NCBI RefSeq assembly: GCF_001612685.1
Contig: NZ_BDAY01000009.1
Location: forward strand, 124,001 to 188,000
Direction: 5' to 3'
Length of the DNA stretch: 64,000 bases
From: Nocardia altamirensis NBRC 108246
GTDB lineage: Bacteria; Actinomycetota; Actinomycetes; Mycobacteriales; Mycobacteriaceae
Shown: positions 38,102 to 46,419 of the stretch, in pieces
Position numbering within the stretch: position 1 is the first letter of the stretch
How the letters are laid out: each line of letters starts with the position of its first letter
Notes under the pieces: model-generated
What the model was told of the DNA's origin: nothing
Database searches by the model: none
The model's input: the letters and a program-made list of their open reading frames with translations, nothing else
Made by a program: the position numbers and the translations under genes

Positions 38102-38662
38102 GTGTTGATCCGTCGCGAGCGCGCCGACGACATCGCCGCCATCGCGGCCGTCCATCGCAGCGCGTTCGACGCGCACCACGCGGACAGTGATCTCGTCGAG
38201 CTCACCGGTGAACCGCCGGACGACGGCGGCGCCGAGCCACCCGAGGTCGATCTGGTCGCCCGGCTGCGCAGCGACGCAGGCTGGATACCGACCCTCTCGA
38301 TGGTCGCGATCGAATACGACACGGTGATCGGCCACATCTGCCTGACCAGGGCGGCCGTCGGCCCGTTCCCGGTGCTCGCGCTCGGCCCGATCGGCGTGCT
38401 CGCCGAACATCAGCGCACCGGCGTCGGCTCGGCCTTGATGCACGCGGCCCTCGGCGCCGCCGACGCACTCGACGAACCACTCGTCGGCCTGCTCGGTCAT
38501 CTCGACTACTACCCCAAGTTCGGCTTCGTCCCCGCCGCCCGCCTCGGCATCACCCCGAGCGACCCGTCCTGGATCTCGCACTTCCAGGTCCGCCAGCTCA
38601 GCGCCTACGAGTCCCAGATCACCGGCGAATTCCGCTACGCCGAACCCTTTTACGACCTCTGA
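38102..38662 (+). CDS. GNAT-family N-acetyltransferase
   Basis: 186 residues from GTG 38102, after GGGAGGAG. LIRRERADDIAAIAAVHRSAF starts the fold. LGPIGVLAEHQRTGVGSALM is the acetyl-CoA-binding Q/RxxGxG/A motif, and LLGHLDYYPKFGFVPA is typical of the YhbS-like branch. The substrate is unknown. Confidence 0.88.
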   Translation: MLIRRERADDIAAIAAVHRSAFDAHHADSDLVELTGEPPDDGGAEPPEVDLVARLRSDAGWIPTLSMVAIEYDTVIGHICLTRAAVGPFPVLALGPIGVLAEHQRTGVGSALMHAALGAADALDEPLVGLLGHLDYYPKFGFVPAARLGITPSDPSWISHFQVRQLSAYESQITGEFRYAEPFYDL

Positions 38663-38753
38663 GTCTCGCGCACGGAGTGTCTGCCACACTGCGCGGCGCA
38701 TGCGCAGCAAACCTACTGGTCCTTCGTTCAGCAGGGCCTGGGAGGATGGTCGG

Positions 38754-39641
38754 ATGAGTTCTGCTCCCTCCTCCGACGACCGCCGATTCGTGCTGACCCT
38801 CGGGTGCCCGGACCGGCCGGGCATCATTGCCGGGATCACCTCGTTCATCGCGGGGTTCGGCGGGTCGATCGTGGAGGCGGGATACCACTCGGACACCGAG
38901 ACCGGATGGTTCTTCACCAGGCAGGCGATCAAGGCGACGACGGTCCCGTTCGGGATCGCGGAGCTGCGCGACCGGTTCGCCGCGGTCGCCGCCGAATTGG
39001 GACCGGAAACCGAATGGCAGCTGCTCGATTCGGGAGCGCGCCGCCGGGCCGTGCTGTTGGTCAGCAAGGACGGGCATTGCCTGCACGACCTGCTCGGGCG
39101 CGCGACCAGCGGCGAACTACCCGCCACCATCGAGGCGGTGATCGGCAACCACCCCGATCTGGCCGAGATGACCGAGGCACACGGCGTGAAGTTCCATCAT
39201 GTGCCGTTCCCGAAGGACCCGGCCGAGCGCGGACCCGCCTTCGACGAGGTCCGCGCGCTGGTCGACGCGCACGATCCGCACGCGGTGGTGCTCGCCCGCT
39301 TCATGCAGGTGCTGCCGCCGGAACTGTGCGCGCACTGGGCGGGCAAGGCGCTCAACATCCATCACAGCTTCCTGCCGTCGTTCGTCGGCGCCCGCCCATA
39401 TCACCAGGCGTTCGCGCGCGGCGTGAAGCTGATCGGCGCCACCTGCCACTACGTGACGGCAGAGCTGGACGCAGGCCCGATCATCGAGCAGGACGTGAGC
39501 CGCATCGATCACGCCGACGACGTGCGAGACATGGTCCGTCAGGGCCGCGACATCGAACGGGTGGTGCTGGCTCGCGGCCTGCGCTGGCACCTGGAGGGCC
39601 GGGTACTCGTACACGGCCGCCGCACAGTCGTGTTCACCTGA
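38754..39641 (+). CDS. purU: Formyltetrahydrofolate deformylase
   Basis: 295 residues from ATG 38754, with GGGAGG 8 nt upstream. The N-terminal ACT domain (LTLGCPDRPGIIAGITSFI) precedes the formyl-hydrolase domain with LNIHHSFLPSFVGARPYHQA and IGATCHYVTAELDAGPIIEQD. It releases formate from 10-formyl-THF, balancing one-carbon pools and feeding formate-dependent purine synthesis. Confidence 0.94.
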   Translation: MSSAPSSDDRRFVLTLGCPDRPGIIAGITSFIAGFGGSIVEAGYHSDTETGWFFTRQAIKATTVPFGIAELRDRFAAVAAELGPETEWQLLDSGARRRAVLLVSKDGHCLHDLLGRATSGELPATIEAVIGNHPDLAEMTEAHGVKFHHVPFPKDPAERGPAFDEVRALVDAHDPHAVVLARFMQVLPPELCAHWAGKALNIHHSFLPSFVGARPYHQAFARGVKLIGATCHYVTAELDAGPIIEQDVSRIDHADDVRDMVRQGRDIERVVLARGLRWHLEGRVLVHGRRTVVFT

Positions 39642-39659
39642 CCCGCTGTCAGGTCCCTC

Positions 39660-40700
39660 TCAACCCGCGATCTCGGCGCGCGGGCGCACCACCGATTCGA
39701 GCACGTGCCGCAGTTCCTCGTTGAACCGCTCGTAGGCTTCGGTGTTGCCCATGTGCCCGGTCGGCAGGATCGCGTACCGCGCGAGACTTCCGGTCTCCCT
39801 GAGCATCTCGACGATCCGCTCCGAATGCGCAACGGGCGTCATGTCATCGAACGAGCCGGCGAGCACGGTGGTGGGCACCACCAGGTTTCGCGCGGACTGG
39901 CCGACGTCCATCGCGGCGAGCAGGCGCCCGAAGGCGGCCCGCACCACGGCCGGACACGACCGGATGATGTTCAAGTTGAAGTCGAGCAGATCGCCCTTGG
40001 CCGAGCTGGTCAGGATCTGCCGCGCGACCACCCAGCGCACCGGCGCGATGGGCGGGAAGACCATCGGCGCCCCGAGGCCGAAGCGCCCGAGCAGGAACGG
40101 CAACGGCACCTTCAACTGCAGCAGCCGCAGCGGCCGGTTGAACAACGGCACCACGGTCGTCTCGAAGATCAGCCGGTCGGCCGCGGTGTTGGTCAGCAGC
40201 ACCGCGCTCGCCTGCTTGGCGACCTGGTCCGGGTAGCGGCCCGCCCAGGCCTGCAGCGTCATGCCGCCGAGGCTGTGGCCGACCAGTACGGCCCGCTGGC
40301 CGGGGCGCAGCGTCGCCTCGAGCACGGCGGCCAGATCGTCGGCGAGCAGGTCCATGGTCAGCGGGGAGAATCCGCGTTCGCTCTCGCCGTGACCGCGCTG
40401 GTCGTAGGCGATCACCCGGTAGTCCCCCGCGAACGCGTTGATCTGGGGGTTCCAGTATTCGATGCTGCAGGTCCAGCCGTGCACCAGCACGAGCACCGGG
40501 CGGTCGGCGGGTCCGTATGCGTGCGTCCGCAGCCGGGTGCCGTCCCTGGTGATCACCTGGATCACCTCGTGCGAGACGGTCGGCGGGTTGAACGCCGCGG
40601 TCGCATAGGTACGAGCCCGCAGGTTCGCGCGGTGTGCGTCGAGCAGCCCCCGGACTTGTTCCGGCAGGTTCACCAACGCAGACGGCAGCATTGCACGCAT
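39660..40700 (-). CDS. Alpha/beta hydrolase
   Basis: 346 residues. LVLVHGWTCSIEYWNPQI is the oxyanion loop, YDQRGHGES the following strand, GHSLGGMTLQ the nucleophile elbow, and a late PTGHMGN segment supplies His. A 70-residue N-terminal extension comes before the core. Similar enzymes act on lipid esters, but the substrate is open. A perfect inverted repeat lies directly upstream of its start. Confidence 0.87.
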   Translation of the reverse strand: MRAMLPSALVNLPEQVRGLLDAHRANLRARTYATAAFNPPTVSHEVIQVITRDGTRLRTHAYGPADRPVLVLVHGWTCSIEYWNPQINAFAGDYRVIAYDQRGHGESERGFSPLTMDLLADDLAAVLEATLRPGQRAVLVGHSLGGMTLQAWAGRYPDQVAKQASAVLLTNTAADRLIFETTVVPLFNRPLRLLQLKVPLPFLLGRFGLGAPMVFPPIAPVRWVVARQILTSSAKGDLLDFNLNIIRSCPAVVRAAFGRLLAAMDVGQSARNLVVPTTVLAGSFDDMTPVAHSERIVEMLRETGSLARYAILPTGHMGNTEAYERFNEELRHVLESVVRPRAEIAG

Positions 40701-40715
40701 CGGACACTCCTTTGT

Positions 40716-40736
40716 GTTACTGCTCGATACAGTAAC
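40716..40736. promoter_or_regulatory. Operator-like inverted repeat upstream of the hydrolase
   Basis: GTTACTG and CAGTAAC form perfect 7-bp arms around a 7-nt spacer, 16 bp upstream of the start at 40700. The form suits a TetR-type repressor that would block this promoter. No regulator gene is adjacent. Confidence 0.6.
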
Positions 40737-40793
40737 TCCGATTCGCGCCGCTTGCTAGGGGCAAGCACTAAGAAGTTATCGATAATTCGTCGC

Positions 40794-41084
40794 CTACCAG
40801 CGCGGACCGCGCTGAATCTCATCCACCTTCGGCCGTACATCGGCCAGATAGACCCCCGTCGCGATGATCGCGATGAACGACAGGAGACCGAGGCCGGCAG
40901 GCGAAAGCAGGAGCAGCAACACCGCGACACCGAGGATCGCCAGCCAGATCGGCTTGGTCAGCTTGTCCACCGCGGTGAACGCGTCCGAACGCTGACGGAC
41001 GGCATGAATCAGCGCGAAGATCGTCGCGCCCAACGCCGCCAGCCACAGGACGAGCAGGATCATCCCGGTCAATCCGTGCACCAT
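40794..41084 (-). CDS. DUF2516 family membrane protein
   Basis: 96 residues from ATG 41084, preceded by GAGGTG. Two transmembrane helices (MILLVLWLAALGATIFALIHAV; PIWLAILGVAVLLLLLSPAG, running into a third hydrophobic stretch) end in a charged tail VRPKVDEIQRG. It matches the small actinobacterial DUF2516 family at the Rv0476 position next to hbhA. Function is unknown. Confidence 0.82.
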   Translation of the reverse strand: MVHGLTGMILLVLWLAALGATIFALIHAVRQRSDAFTAVDKLTKPIWLAILGVAVLLLLLSPAGLGLLSFIAIIATGVYLADVRPKVDEIQRGPRW

Positions 41085-41106
41085 GTTCACCTCACCCATC
41101 ATACGA

Positions 41107-41144
41107 GCAACGCCCCCGCACACCAGAGTGTGCGAGGGCGTTGC
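41107..41144 (-). terminator. Strong hairpin downstream of hbhA
   Basis: GCAACGCCCCCGCACA pairs with TGTGCGAGGGCGTTGC over 16 bp with one mismatch and a 6-nt loop, in the gap between the hbhA stop and the DUF2516 start. Confidence 0.8.
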
Positions 41145-41205
41145 CGGATTGTTCACCAATAGCCTTGCGGCCCTTGTGAATCAGTATTCACGACGGGTCG
41201 GCGGA

Positions 41206-41892
41206 TCAGGCCTTCTTCGGCGCGGCCTTCTTGGCGGGGGCCTTCTTGGCGGCAGGCGCCTTCTTGGCGGCAGGCGCGGCGGCGCCGTTCTCCTCGGCCG
41301 ACGGCTCGGTCTCGGTGGTCACCGTGACAACCTCGGCGTCGACGACCGGCTCCTCGACCTCGTCCTCGACCTTGGCCGGACGGCCGAGCAGGCCGTTGAC
41401 CCGGCCGAGCACATCCTCGGCGCGGCTCACGGCGTCGGTGTACAGGCTCTCGACGCGCTCGATCTGCTCCTCGACCAGGTGGTTGGCGCGCAGCCGCTCC
41501 ACGGTCTCCTCGCCGCGAACGGCGAGATCGGCGTAGAGGTCGAGCACCTGGTGGTAGTACTTGTCGGCCAGCGTGCGCAGTTCCTCGGGGGTGAACTTCT
41601 CGCGCAGCGCGGCGAGGTCCTCCGGCAGTTCCGAGGGCAGTCCGGTCAGCCGCTCGCGCAGCGTCTCGAACTGGGCCTGCACGTCGGCGGGCACGTTGGC
41701 GAAGCGCTCACGTGCCTCTTCGACCCGAGCGGAGACGTCGGTCGCGGCGGCGCGCTCACGCACCTGGGTGACGACATCGGTGACGGCGGAGTAGATCGTG
41801 TCGCCCGCACCAACGGTGGCGAGCAGCGGCTTGGTCACCGGCTTGGACACGGCGGTCTTGGTTTCGGTCTCGGTCGGGTTGATCTCTGTCAT
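41206..41892 (-). CDS. hbhA: Heparin-binding haemagglutinin-like adhesin
   Basis: 228 residues. The long central region is predicted coiled-coil (RERLTGLPSELPEDLAALREKF through VEEQIERVESLYTDAV). The C-terminus from about residue 205 is a Lys/Ala-rich tail with AAKKAP repeats, the heparan-sulfate-binding feature of mycobacterial HbhA. No signal peptide is visible, as in mycobacteria. The gene overlaps its upstream HTH partner by 4 bases, the same arrangement as Rv0474-Rv0475. The adhesin role is inferred from the family. Confidence 0.88.
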   Translation of the reverse strand: MTEINPTETETKTAVSKPVTKPLLATVGAGDTIYSAVTDVVTQVRERAAATDVSARVEEARERFANVPADVQAQFETLRERLTGLPSELPEDLAALREKFTPEELRTLADKYYHQVLDLYADLAVRGEETVERLRANHLVEEQIERVESLYTDAVSRAEDVLGRVNGLLGRPAKVEDEVEEPVVDAEVVTVTTETEPSAEENGAAAPAAKKAPAAKKAPAKKAAPKKA

Positions 41893-42392
41893 GGTTCTTC
41901 GTTCTCCTGGCGTGGCGGAGTTTCAGTTGGTGTGCTCGGAACGGCGCTGTCCCCGTGTCCCCCCGGCTCGTTCCCTCCGTTTTCCCGGCGAAACGATTCA
42001 TAGATTTCGAGCAACACCTGCTTCTGCCGTTCACTGATCGATGTGTCGGCAAGCAGGGCGTCCCGGACCGGGCTGTGTGGCCGCTGTTCGAGATAGCCGG
42101 CCCGGACGTACAACACCTCCGATGACACCCGCAGCGCCTTGGCGATCTGCGCGAGTACCTCGGCGGATGGATTGCGCAATCCGCGCTCGATCTGGCTGAG
42201 GTACGGATTACTCACTCCCGCAAGGGTGGCGAGCTGGCGCAGCGAGACTTGCGCGGCCTCTCGCTGTGCCCTGATGAAGCCTCCGATGTCGTGCGCCGCG
42301 TTCACCACGCGGGCCGCTTTTTCGCCGACGCCGGTCGATTGCTCGGCCGAACTGTCGGGGTACTCGGCGGAAACCTCGGGTTGGTCTGCCAT
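41889..42392 (-). CDS. XRE-family helix-turn-helix regulator
   Basis: 167 residues from ATG 42392 (an ATG at 42395 adds one Met). The XRE domain at about residues 35-95 shows IRAQREAAQVSLRQLATLAGVSNPYLSQIERGLRNPS. A Pro/Glu-rich disordered C-terminus ends PPRQENEEP. It is coupled to hbhA by a 4-base overlap and probably regulates the same unit. Confidence 0.9.
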   Translation of the reverse strand: MADQPEVSAEYPDSSAEQSTGVGEKAARVVNAAHDIGGFIRAQREAAQVSLRQLATLAGVSNPYLSQIERGLRNPSAEVLAQIAKALRVSSEVLYVRAGYLEQRPHSPVRDALLADTSISERQKQVLLEIYESFRRENGGNEPGGHGDSAVPSTPTETPPRQENEEP

Positions 42393-42496
42393 CACTCACC
42401 TTCTGGCGGTTGTACGAGTTCAATTCTAGGACAGGGTGCTAACTATTGCAAGCAGTCTGTTAGCAGCCCATCGGCAAACATTCGGCGCGCTGCGCC

Positions 42497-43843
42497 TCAG
42501 CCGCCGAACATCAACTGCGAAATTGTGTAAATCGCCAGGCCCGCAAGCGAACCGACGACCGTTCCGTTGATTCTGATGAATTGCAGATCCCGGCCTACCT
42601 GCAATTCGATCTTCTTACTCGCCTCGTCGGCATCCCACCTGGCAACCGTGTCGGTGACCAGGGTCGAGATCTCCCCCGCGTAGTTCTGCACGAGATACCT
42701 TGCCCCCCGGTCGATCCAGCCGTCGACCTTGGCACGCATGTCGGCGTCGTCGCGCAGCCGTTCGCCGAGTTGCTGCACGTTCTCGCCGACCTTACGCCGC
42801 AGCGCGCTGTCGGGATCATCGGCCGAATCCAAGATCATTTGTTTGGCCGCGCGCCAGGTCGCCTCGGCCATGCCGGTGATCTCGTCGCGGCCCATGATCT
42901 GGGACTTGATCCGTTCCGCCTTCTTGATCATCGCGTCGTCGTGCTGCAGGTCTTCGGCGAATTCCTCGAGGAACCGATTCGCCGCGAGCCGCACCTCGTG
43001 CTCGGGGTTGGACCTGACCTTCCAGGTGAACTCGACCAACTCCCGGTAGATCCGCTCGGAAAGCAAAATATTGACGAATTTCGGAGCCCACTGCGGTGCA
43101 TCCCGCAAAACGATCCGGTCGATCGTCTCCTGGGAACCCAACGCCCACTGATGCGCTCGCTCGGCAAGCATGTCGATCAGCGGCAGCTGCCGGTTGTCGG
43201 CGAGCAACTCGGCAAGCACCCGGCCGATCGGCGGACCCCAGAGCGGTTCGGCGATCCGCTTGATGATCGTCTGATCGATGATCTGCTCGACATCCTCGTC
43301 GCGCAGCACCCCGACCACCGCACGCAGCAGGGTCGAACTCTCCTCGGCGACCCGCGCCGCGTGCACCGGGTCGGCCATCCAGCGACCGACCCGCCAGGAG
43401 ATCTGCGCGGAATTCACCTTCGCCGCAACCACGTCCGGCGACAGGAAGTTCGTGCCGACGAAGGCGCCGAGACTCTCGCCGAGCTGATCCTTCTTCTTGC
43501 GGATGATCGCGGTGTGCGGAATGGGCAGGCCGAGCGGATGCCGGAACAGCGCGGTGACGGCGAACCAGTCGGCCAGTGCGCCGACCATGCCCGCCTCGGA
43601 CGCGGCGCGTACGTAGTCGACCCACGCACCGCCGATGCCACGCGATTCCATCCAGCGACAGAACAGATAGATCGCCGTCGCCAGCGCAAGCAACCCGGTG
43701 GCCAGCGATTTCATCCGCCACAGGTCACGCCGTTTGGCTGCCTCATCGAGCACGGAGGCGAAGCCGAGGGGCGCGGCCGCGGGCGGCGCCGTTGGCGTTT
43801 CCAGGACCGCGATGTTGCCGGGAGCTTTCTCCATACTTCCCAT
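42497..43843 (-). CDS. DUF445 family membrane protein
   Basis: 448 residues (ATG 43834 is an alternative start). A hydrophobic helix follows residue 45 (SLATGLLALATAIYLFCRW). GGAWVDYVRAASEAGMVGALADWFAVTALFRHPLGLPIPHTAII is the typical DUF445 block. A long helical region and a C-terminal hydrophobic segment (VGSLAGLAIYTISQL) complete the YjiN/DUF445 plan. It is probably an inner-membrane protein with a large cytoplasmic part. Function is unknown. Confidence 0.85.
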   Translation of the reverse strand: MGSMEKAPGNIAVLETPTAPPAAAPLGFASVLDEAAKRRDLWRMKSLATGLLALATAIYLFCRWMESRGIGGAWVDYVRAASEAGMVGALADWFAVTALFRHPLGLPIPHTAIIRKKKDQLGESLGAFVGTNFLSPDVVAAKVNSAQISWRVGRWMADPVHAARVAEESSTLLRAVVGVLRDEDVEQIIDQTIIKRIAEPLWGPPIGRVLAELLADNRQLPLIDMLAERAHQWALGSQETIDRIVLRDAPQWAPKFVNILLSERIYRELVEFTWKVRSNPEHEVRLAANRFLEEFAEDLQHDDAMIKKAERIKSQIMGRDEITGMAEATWRAAKQMILDSADDPDSALRRKVGENVQQLGERLRDDADMRAKVDGWIDRGARYLVQNYAGEISTLVTDTVARWDADEASKKIELQVGRDLQFIRINGTVVGSLAGLAIYTISQLMFGG

Positions 43844-43983
43844 TCTGCTGTGTGCGCTGCCGCGCGCACGTCAAGCACCGAAGTTGTGCAACCCGTCGCA
43901 TCGAGACCCAAACGCGCATATCACCGGCGGCCGGGACCTAAGCTGGTGGTGCCTAGAGGGAACGACTAACGAGGGAGCTCACG

Positions 43984-44721
43984 CTGTCCACCGATGACCT
44001 TGTCGACGTCGGCGAACTTGCCGATCGACCGGCGGCGGTGCGCACCGGCCGACAGGATGGCCGCAAACGCCGATGGCGCCAGCACAAGATCGACCGCCGC
44101 GAGGAACTCGTCGACGGCACTCTTGCCGCTGTGCGAGCCCGCGGCAGCAACGCGGGGATGGACGAGATCGCCGCCGAGATCGGCGTCTCCAAAACCGTGC
44201 TCTACCGGTACTTCTCCGATAAGAACGACCTGGTCCACGCGACCATGCAGCGATTCATCGAGACCACGCTGATGCCGAGGGTCTACGGCGCGATCAGCCT
44301 CGACGCCGACGAGTACCAGCTGGTCCGCACGGCGCTCGGCGAATACGTCGGCACCGTCGACGAGGACCCCGAGGTCTACCGCTTCATCATGGGCAACGGC
44401 TCGGCCGACCAGTCCTCGCTCGCCGAGTTCGAGAAGTTGTTCGCCGAGGTGGTCGCCGCCGTCATCATCGACCGCGCGACGGCGAAGGGCATCCTGACCG
44501 ATGGCGTCGCGCTGTGCTCCTACGTGCTGGTCGGCGGCATTCAGCTGGCCACGCACTGGTGGACGACGAACAAGACGATGACCCGCGACGAGGTGATCGA
44601 CTACCTCACCATGATGACGTGGAGCGCCATCGAAGGGATGGCGGGCGCCGGTGGCTCGCGCGAGGTGTTCAACGCACAGCCGCATGTGCTGCCCGCTCCG
44701 GGGATGAACTCGGCAAACTGA
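43984..44721 (+). CDS. TetR/AcrR-family transcriptional regulator
   Basis: About 245 residues if translation begins at CTG 43984, five bases after an AGGGAGC site. The next conventional start is GTG 44038 (227 residues), with no ribosome-binding site. The HTH is DRREELVDGTLAAVRARG through GVSKTVLYRYFSDKNDL. A long ligand-binding domain ends in a short tail. It corresponds to Rv0472c next to the hbhA cluster and is divergent from DUF445. Its effector is unknown. Confidence 0.85.
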   Translation: MSTDDLVDVGELADRPAAVRTGRQDGRKRRWRQHKIDRREELVDGTLAAVRARGSNAGMDEIAAEIGVSKTVLYRYFSDKNDLVHATMQRFIETTLMPRVYGAISLDADEYQLVRTALGEYVGTVDEDPEVYRFIMGNGSADQSSLAEFEKLFAEVVAAVIIDRATAKGILTDGVALCSYVLVGGIQLATHWWTTNKTMTRDEVIDYLTMMTWSAIEGMAGAGGSREVFNAQPHVLPAPGMNSAN

Positions 44722-44745
44722 TCGATCGCCACGGACTCCCCTGGC

Positions 44746-44763
44746 GCTAGCTCGGGTGCTAGC
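44746..44763. promoter_or_regulatory. Paired GCTAGC sites upstream of the ABC1 kinase
   Basis: GCTAGC-TCGGGT-GCTAGC: two 6-bp palindromes that are both direct and inverted repeats, about 115 bp upstream of the ABC1 kinase start and 25 bp after the TetR stop. They could be an operator or part of a terminator; function is uncertain. Confidence 0.35.
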
Positions 44764-44877
44764 AAAAGTATGACGAGGGTCTCGACATTGTCGCGGGGTT
44801 GGCTACTCTGAACGCGAGCGGTGCGCCGAGTGGGCTGCGTCACCGCCCCGCGCCCCGGCACCAATGGAGGTACCTCG

Positions 44878-46317
44878 ATGGCGAAGCAAGTACCGACCTC
44901 CCGGCTTGCTCGTGGCACCAAGCTGGGTGCTGTGGCGGCCAGCTCGGTGATCCGCACGCAACGCGCCAGGTTGTCGATGCGCGGCAGATCCGAGGCCGTG
45001 CGCGCGAAGATGGCCGAGGAGTCCATGATTCGCACCACCGAGCAGGTGGTGATGGTGCTCGGCACCATGAAGGGCGTTGCCATGAAGCTCGGGCAGATGA
45101 TGTCCGTGCTCGACATGGACCTGGTGCCGGAGTCGCATCGGGAACGGTTCCAGAAGCGCCTCGCCGTGCTGCGCAACGCGGCGCCGACGGTCTCGTTCGC
45201 CGCGATGCGCCAGGTGATCGAGGACGATTTCGGCCAGCCGCTCGACACCATCTTCGCCGAATTCGAGGCAGAGCCGATCGCGGCCGCCTCGATCGGCCAG
45301 GTCTACCGGGGCAGGCTGCACGACGGGCGGCAGGTCGCGGTGAAGGTGCAGTACCCCGGCATCGACGCCGCGGTGCGCGCGGACCTGAAGAACCTGGCCA
45401 TGTTTCGCAGGGTGTTGCAGTCGGCGATGCCGTGGGTCACCCCCGCGGTGCTCGACGAGCTGCGGCTCAACATGGAGAGCGAACTCGACTATCAGGCCGA
45501 GGCGAACACCCAGCTACAGATCGCCGAGCTCTACGCGGGCCACCCGTTCATCGTGGTGCCGCGCTCGATGCCGGAACTCAGCACCACGAGGGTGCTCGTC
45601 AGCGAATACGTGGCAGGCAAGGGATTCGAGGAAATCCGTGAGCTGCCGGACCCGGACCGCGACCGGATCGGCGAGATCATCTATCGCTTCTACGTCGGCT
45701 CGCTGTTCACCTTCAACGAGTTCTGCGGCGACCCGCATCCCGGCAACGTGCTGCTCGCCGCGGACGGCCGGGTCGCCTTTCTCGACTTCGGGCTGTTCAA
45801 CCGGATGGATCCCGATCACGTGCAGTTCGAGCTGACCTGCCTGCGCGCGGCCGCCGAGGACCGCGCAGAAGACCTGCGCGACCTGATGATTCAGCGCGGC
45901 GTGATCGACTCGCCCGACGAGATCGGCGCCGACGAATGTCTGGAATACGTGCTGGCCGCCTCGGAATGGTGTCTGATCGACGAGGACCTGACCATCACCC
46001 CCGAGCTGGCCAGCGGCGCGTTCCTGCTCGCGGTGGACCCGAGGGCCAGCGAATTCGCGGGGATGAAGCAGCAGAACCTGCCGCCGGAGCACCTGTTCTC
46101 CCGCCGCGCCGACTTCCTCACCTTCGGCATGCTCGGCCAGCTCGGCTGCACCGCGAATTGGCATCGCATCTCGCGGGAATGGATCTACGGCGAACCGCCC
46201 GTCACCGAACTCGGCAAGGTGCATCACGCCTGGCTGGCCGACCATCCGCCGGTCGTGCCGAAGAAGTCGCGCGCCAAGGCGAAGAAACCAGCGAAAGCCG
46301 CCCAACCCGACGCGTGA
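44878..46317 (+). CDS. AarF/UbiB (ABC1) family protein kinase-like
   Basis: 479 residues from ATG 44878, 7 nt after GGAGG. Diagnostic motifs are KLGQMMSVLDMD (KxGQ), AAASIGQVYRGRLHDGRQVAVKVQYPG (Ala-rich loop plus VAVK), ESELDYQAEA, CGDPHPGNVLL and FLDFG. This atypical kinase family supports quinone or lipid metabolism through ATP hydrolysis. A Lys/Ala-rich tail ends the protein. The substrate in this organism is not known. Confidence 0.9.
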   Translation: MAKQVPTSRLARGTKLGAVAASSVIRTQRARLSMRGRSEAVRAKMAEESMIRTTEQVVMVLGTMKGVAMKLGQMMSVLDMDLVPESHRERFQKRLAVLRNAAPTVSFAAMRQVIEDDFGQPLDTIFAEFEAEPIAAASIGQVYRGRLHDGRQVAVKVQYPGIDAAVRADLKNLAMFRRVLQSAMPWVTPAVLDELRLNMESELDYQAEANTQLQIAELYAGHPFIVVPRSMPELSTTRVLVSEYVAGKGFEEIRELPDPDRDRIGEIIYRFYVGSLFTFNEFCGDPHPGNVLLAADGRVAFLDFGLFNRMDPDHVQFELTCLRAAAEDRAEDLRDLMIQRGVIDSPDEIGADECLEYVLAASEWCLIDEDLTITPELASGAFLLAVDPRASEFAGMKQQNLPPEHLFSRRADFLTFGMLGQLGCTANWHRISREWIYGEPPVTELGKVHHAWLADHPPVVPKKSRAKAKKPAKAAQPDA

Positions 46318-46329
46318 TCGCAGCGCGCA

Positions 46330-46405
46330 CCACCCCGCCGGCTTCGCCGGCTTGCCGTCCCCAGTGCTCACCCACCCCGCCGGCTTCGCCGGCTTGCCGT
46401 CCCCA
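46330..46405. repeat. Pair of 34-bp direct repeats with internal hairpins
   Basis: Positions 46330-46363 and 46372-46405 are identical, separated by GTGCTCAC. Each copy contains GCCGGCTTCGCCGGC, a perfect hairpin. The pair ends 14 bp before the start codon of the next gene. Confidence 0.9.
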
Positions 46406-46419
46406 TAGAACGGAAGACA

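Noticed and set aside
46330..46405. CRISPR array
   Set aside because: Only two repeat copies with an 8-bp spacer and no cas genes.
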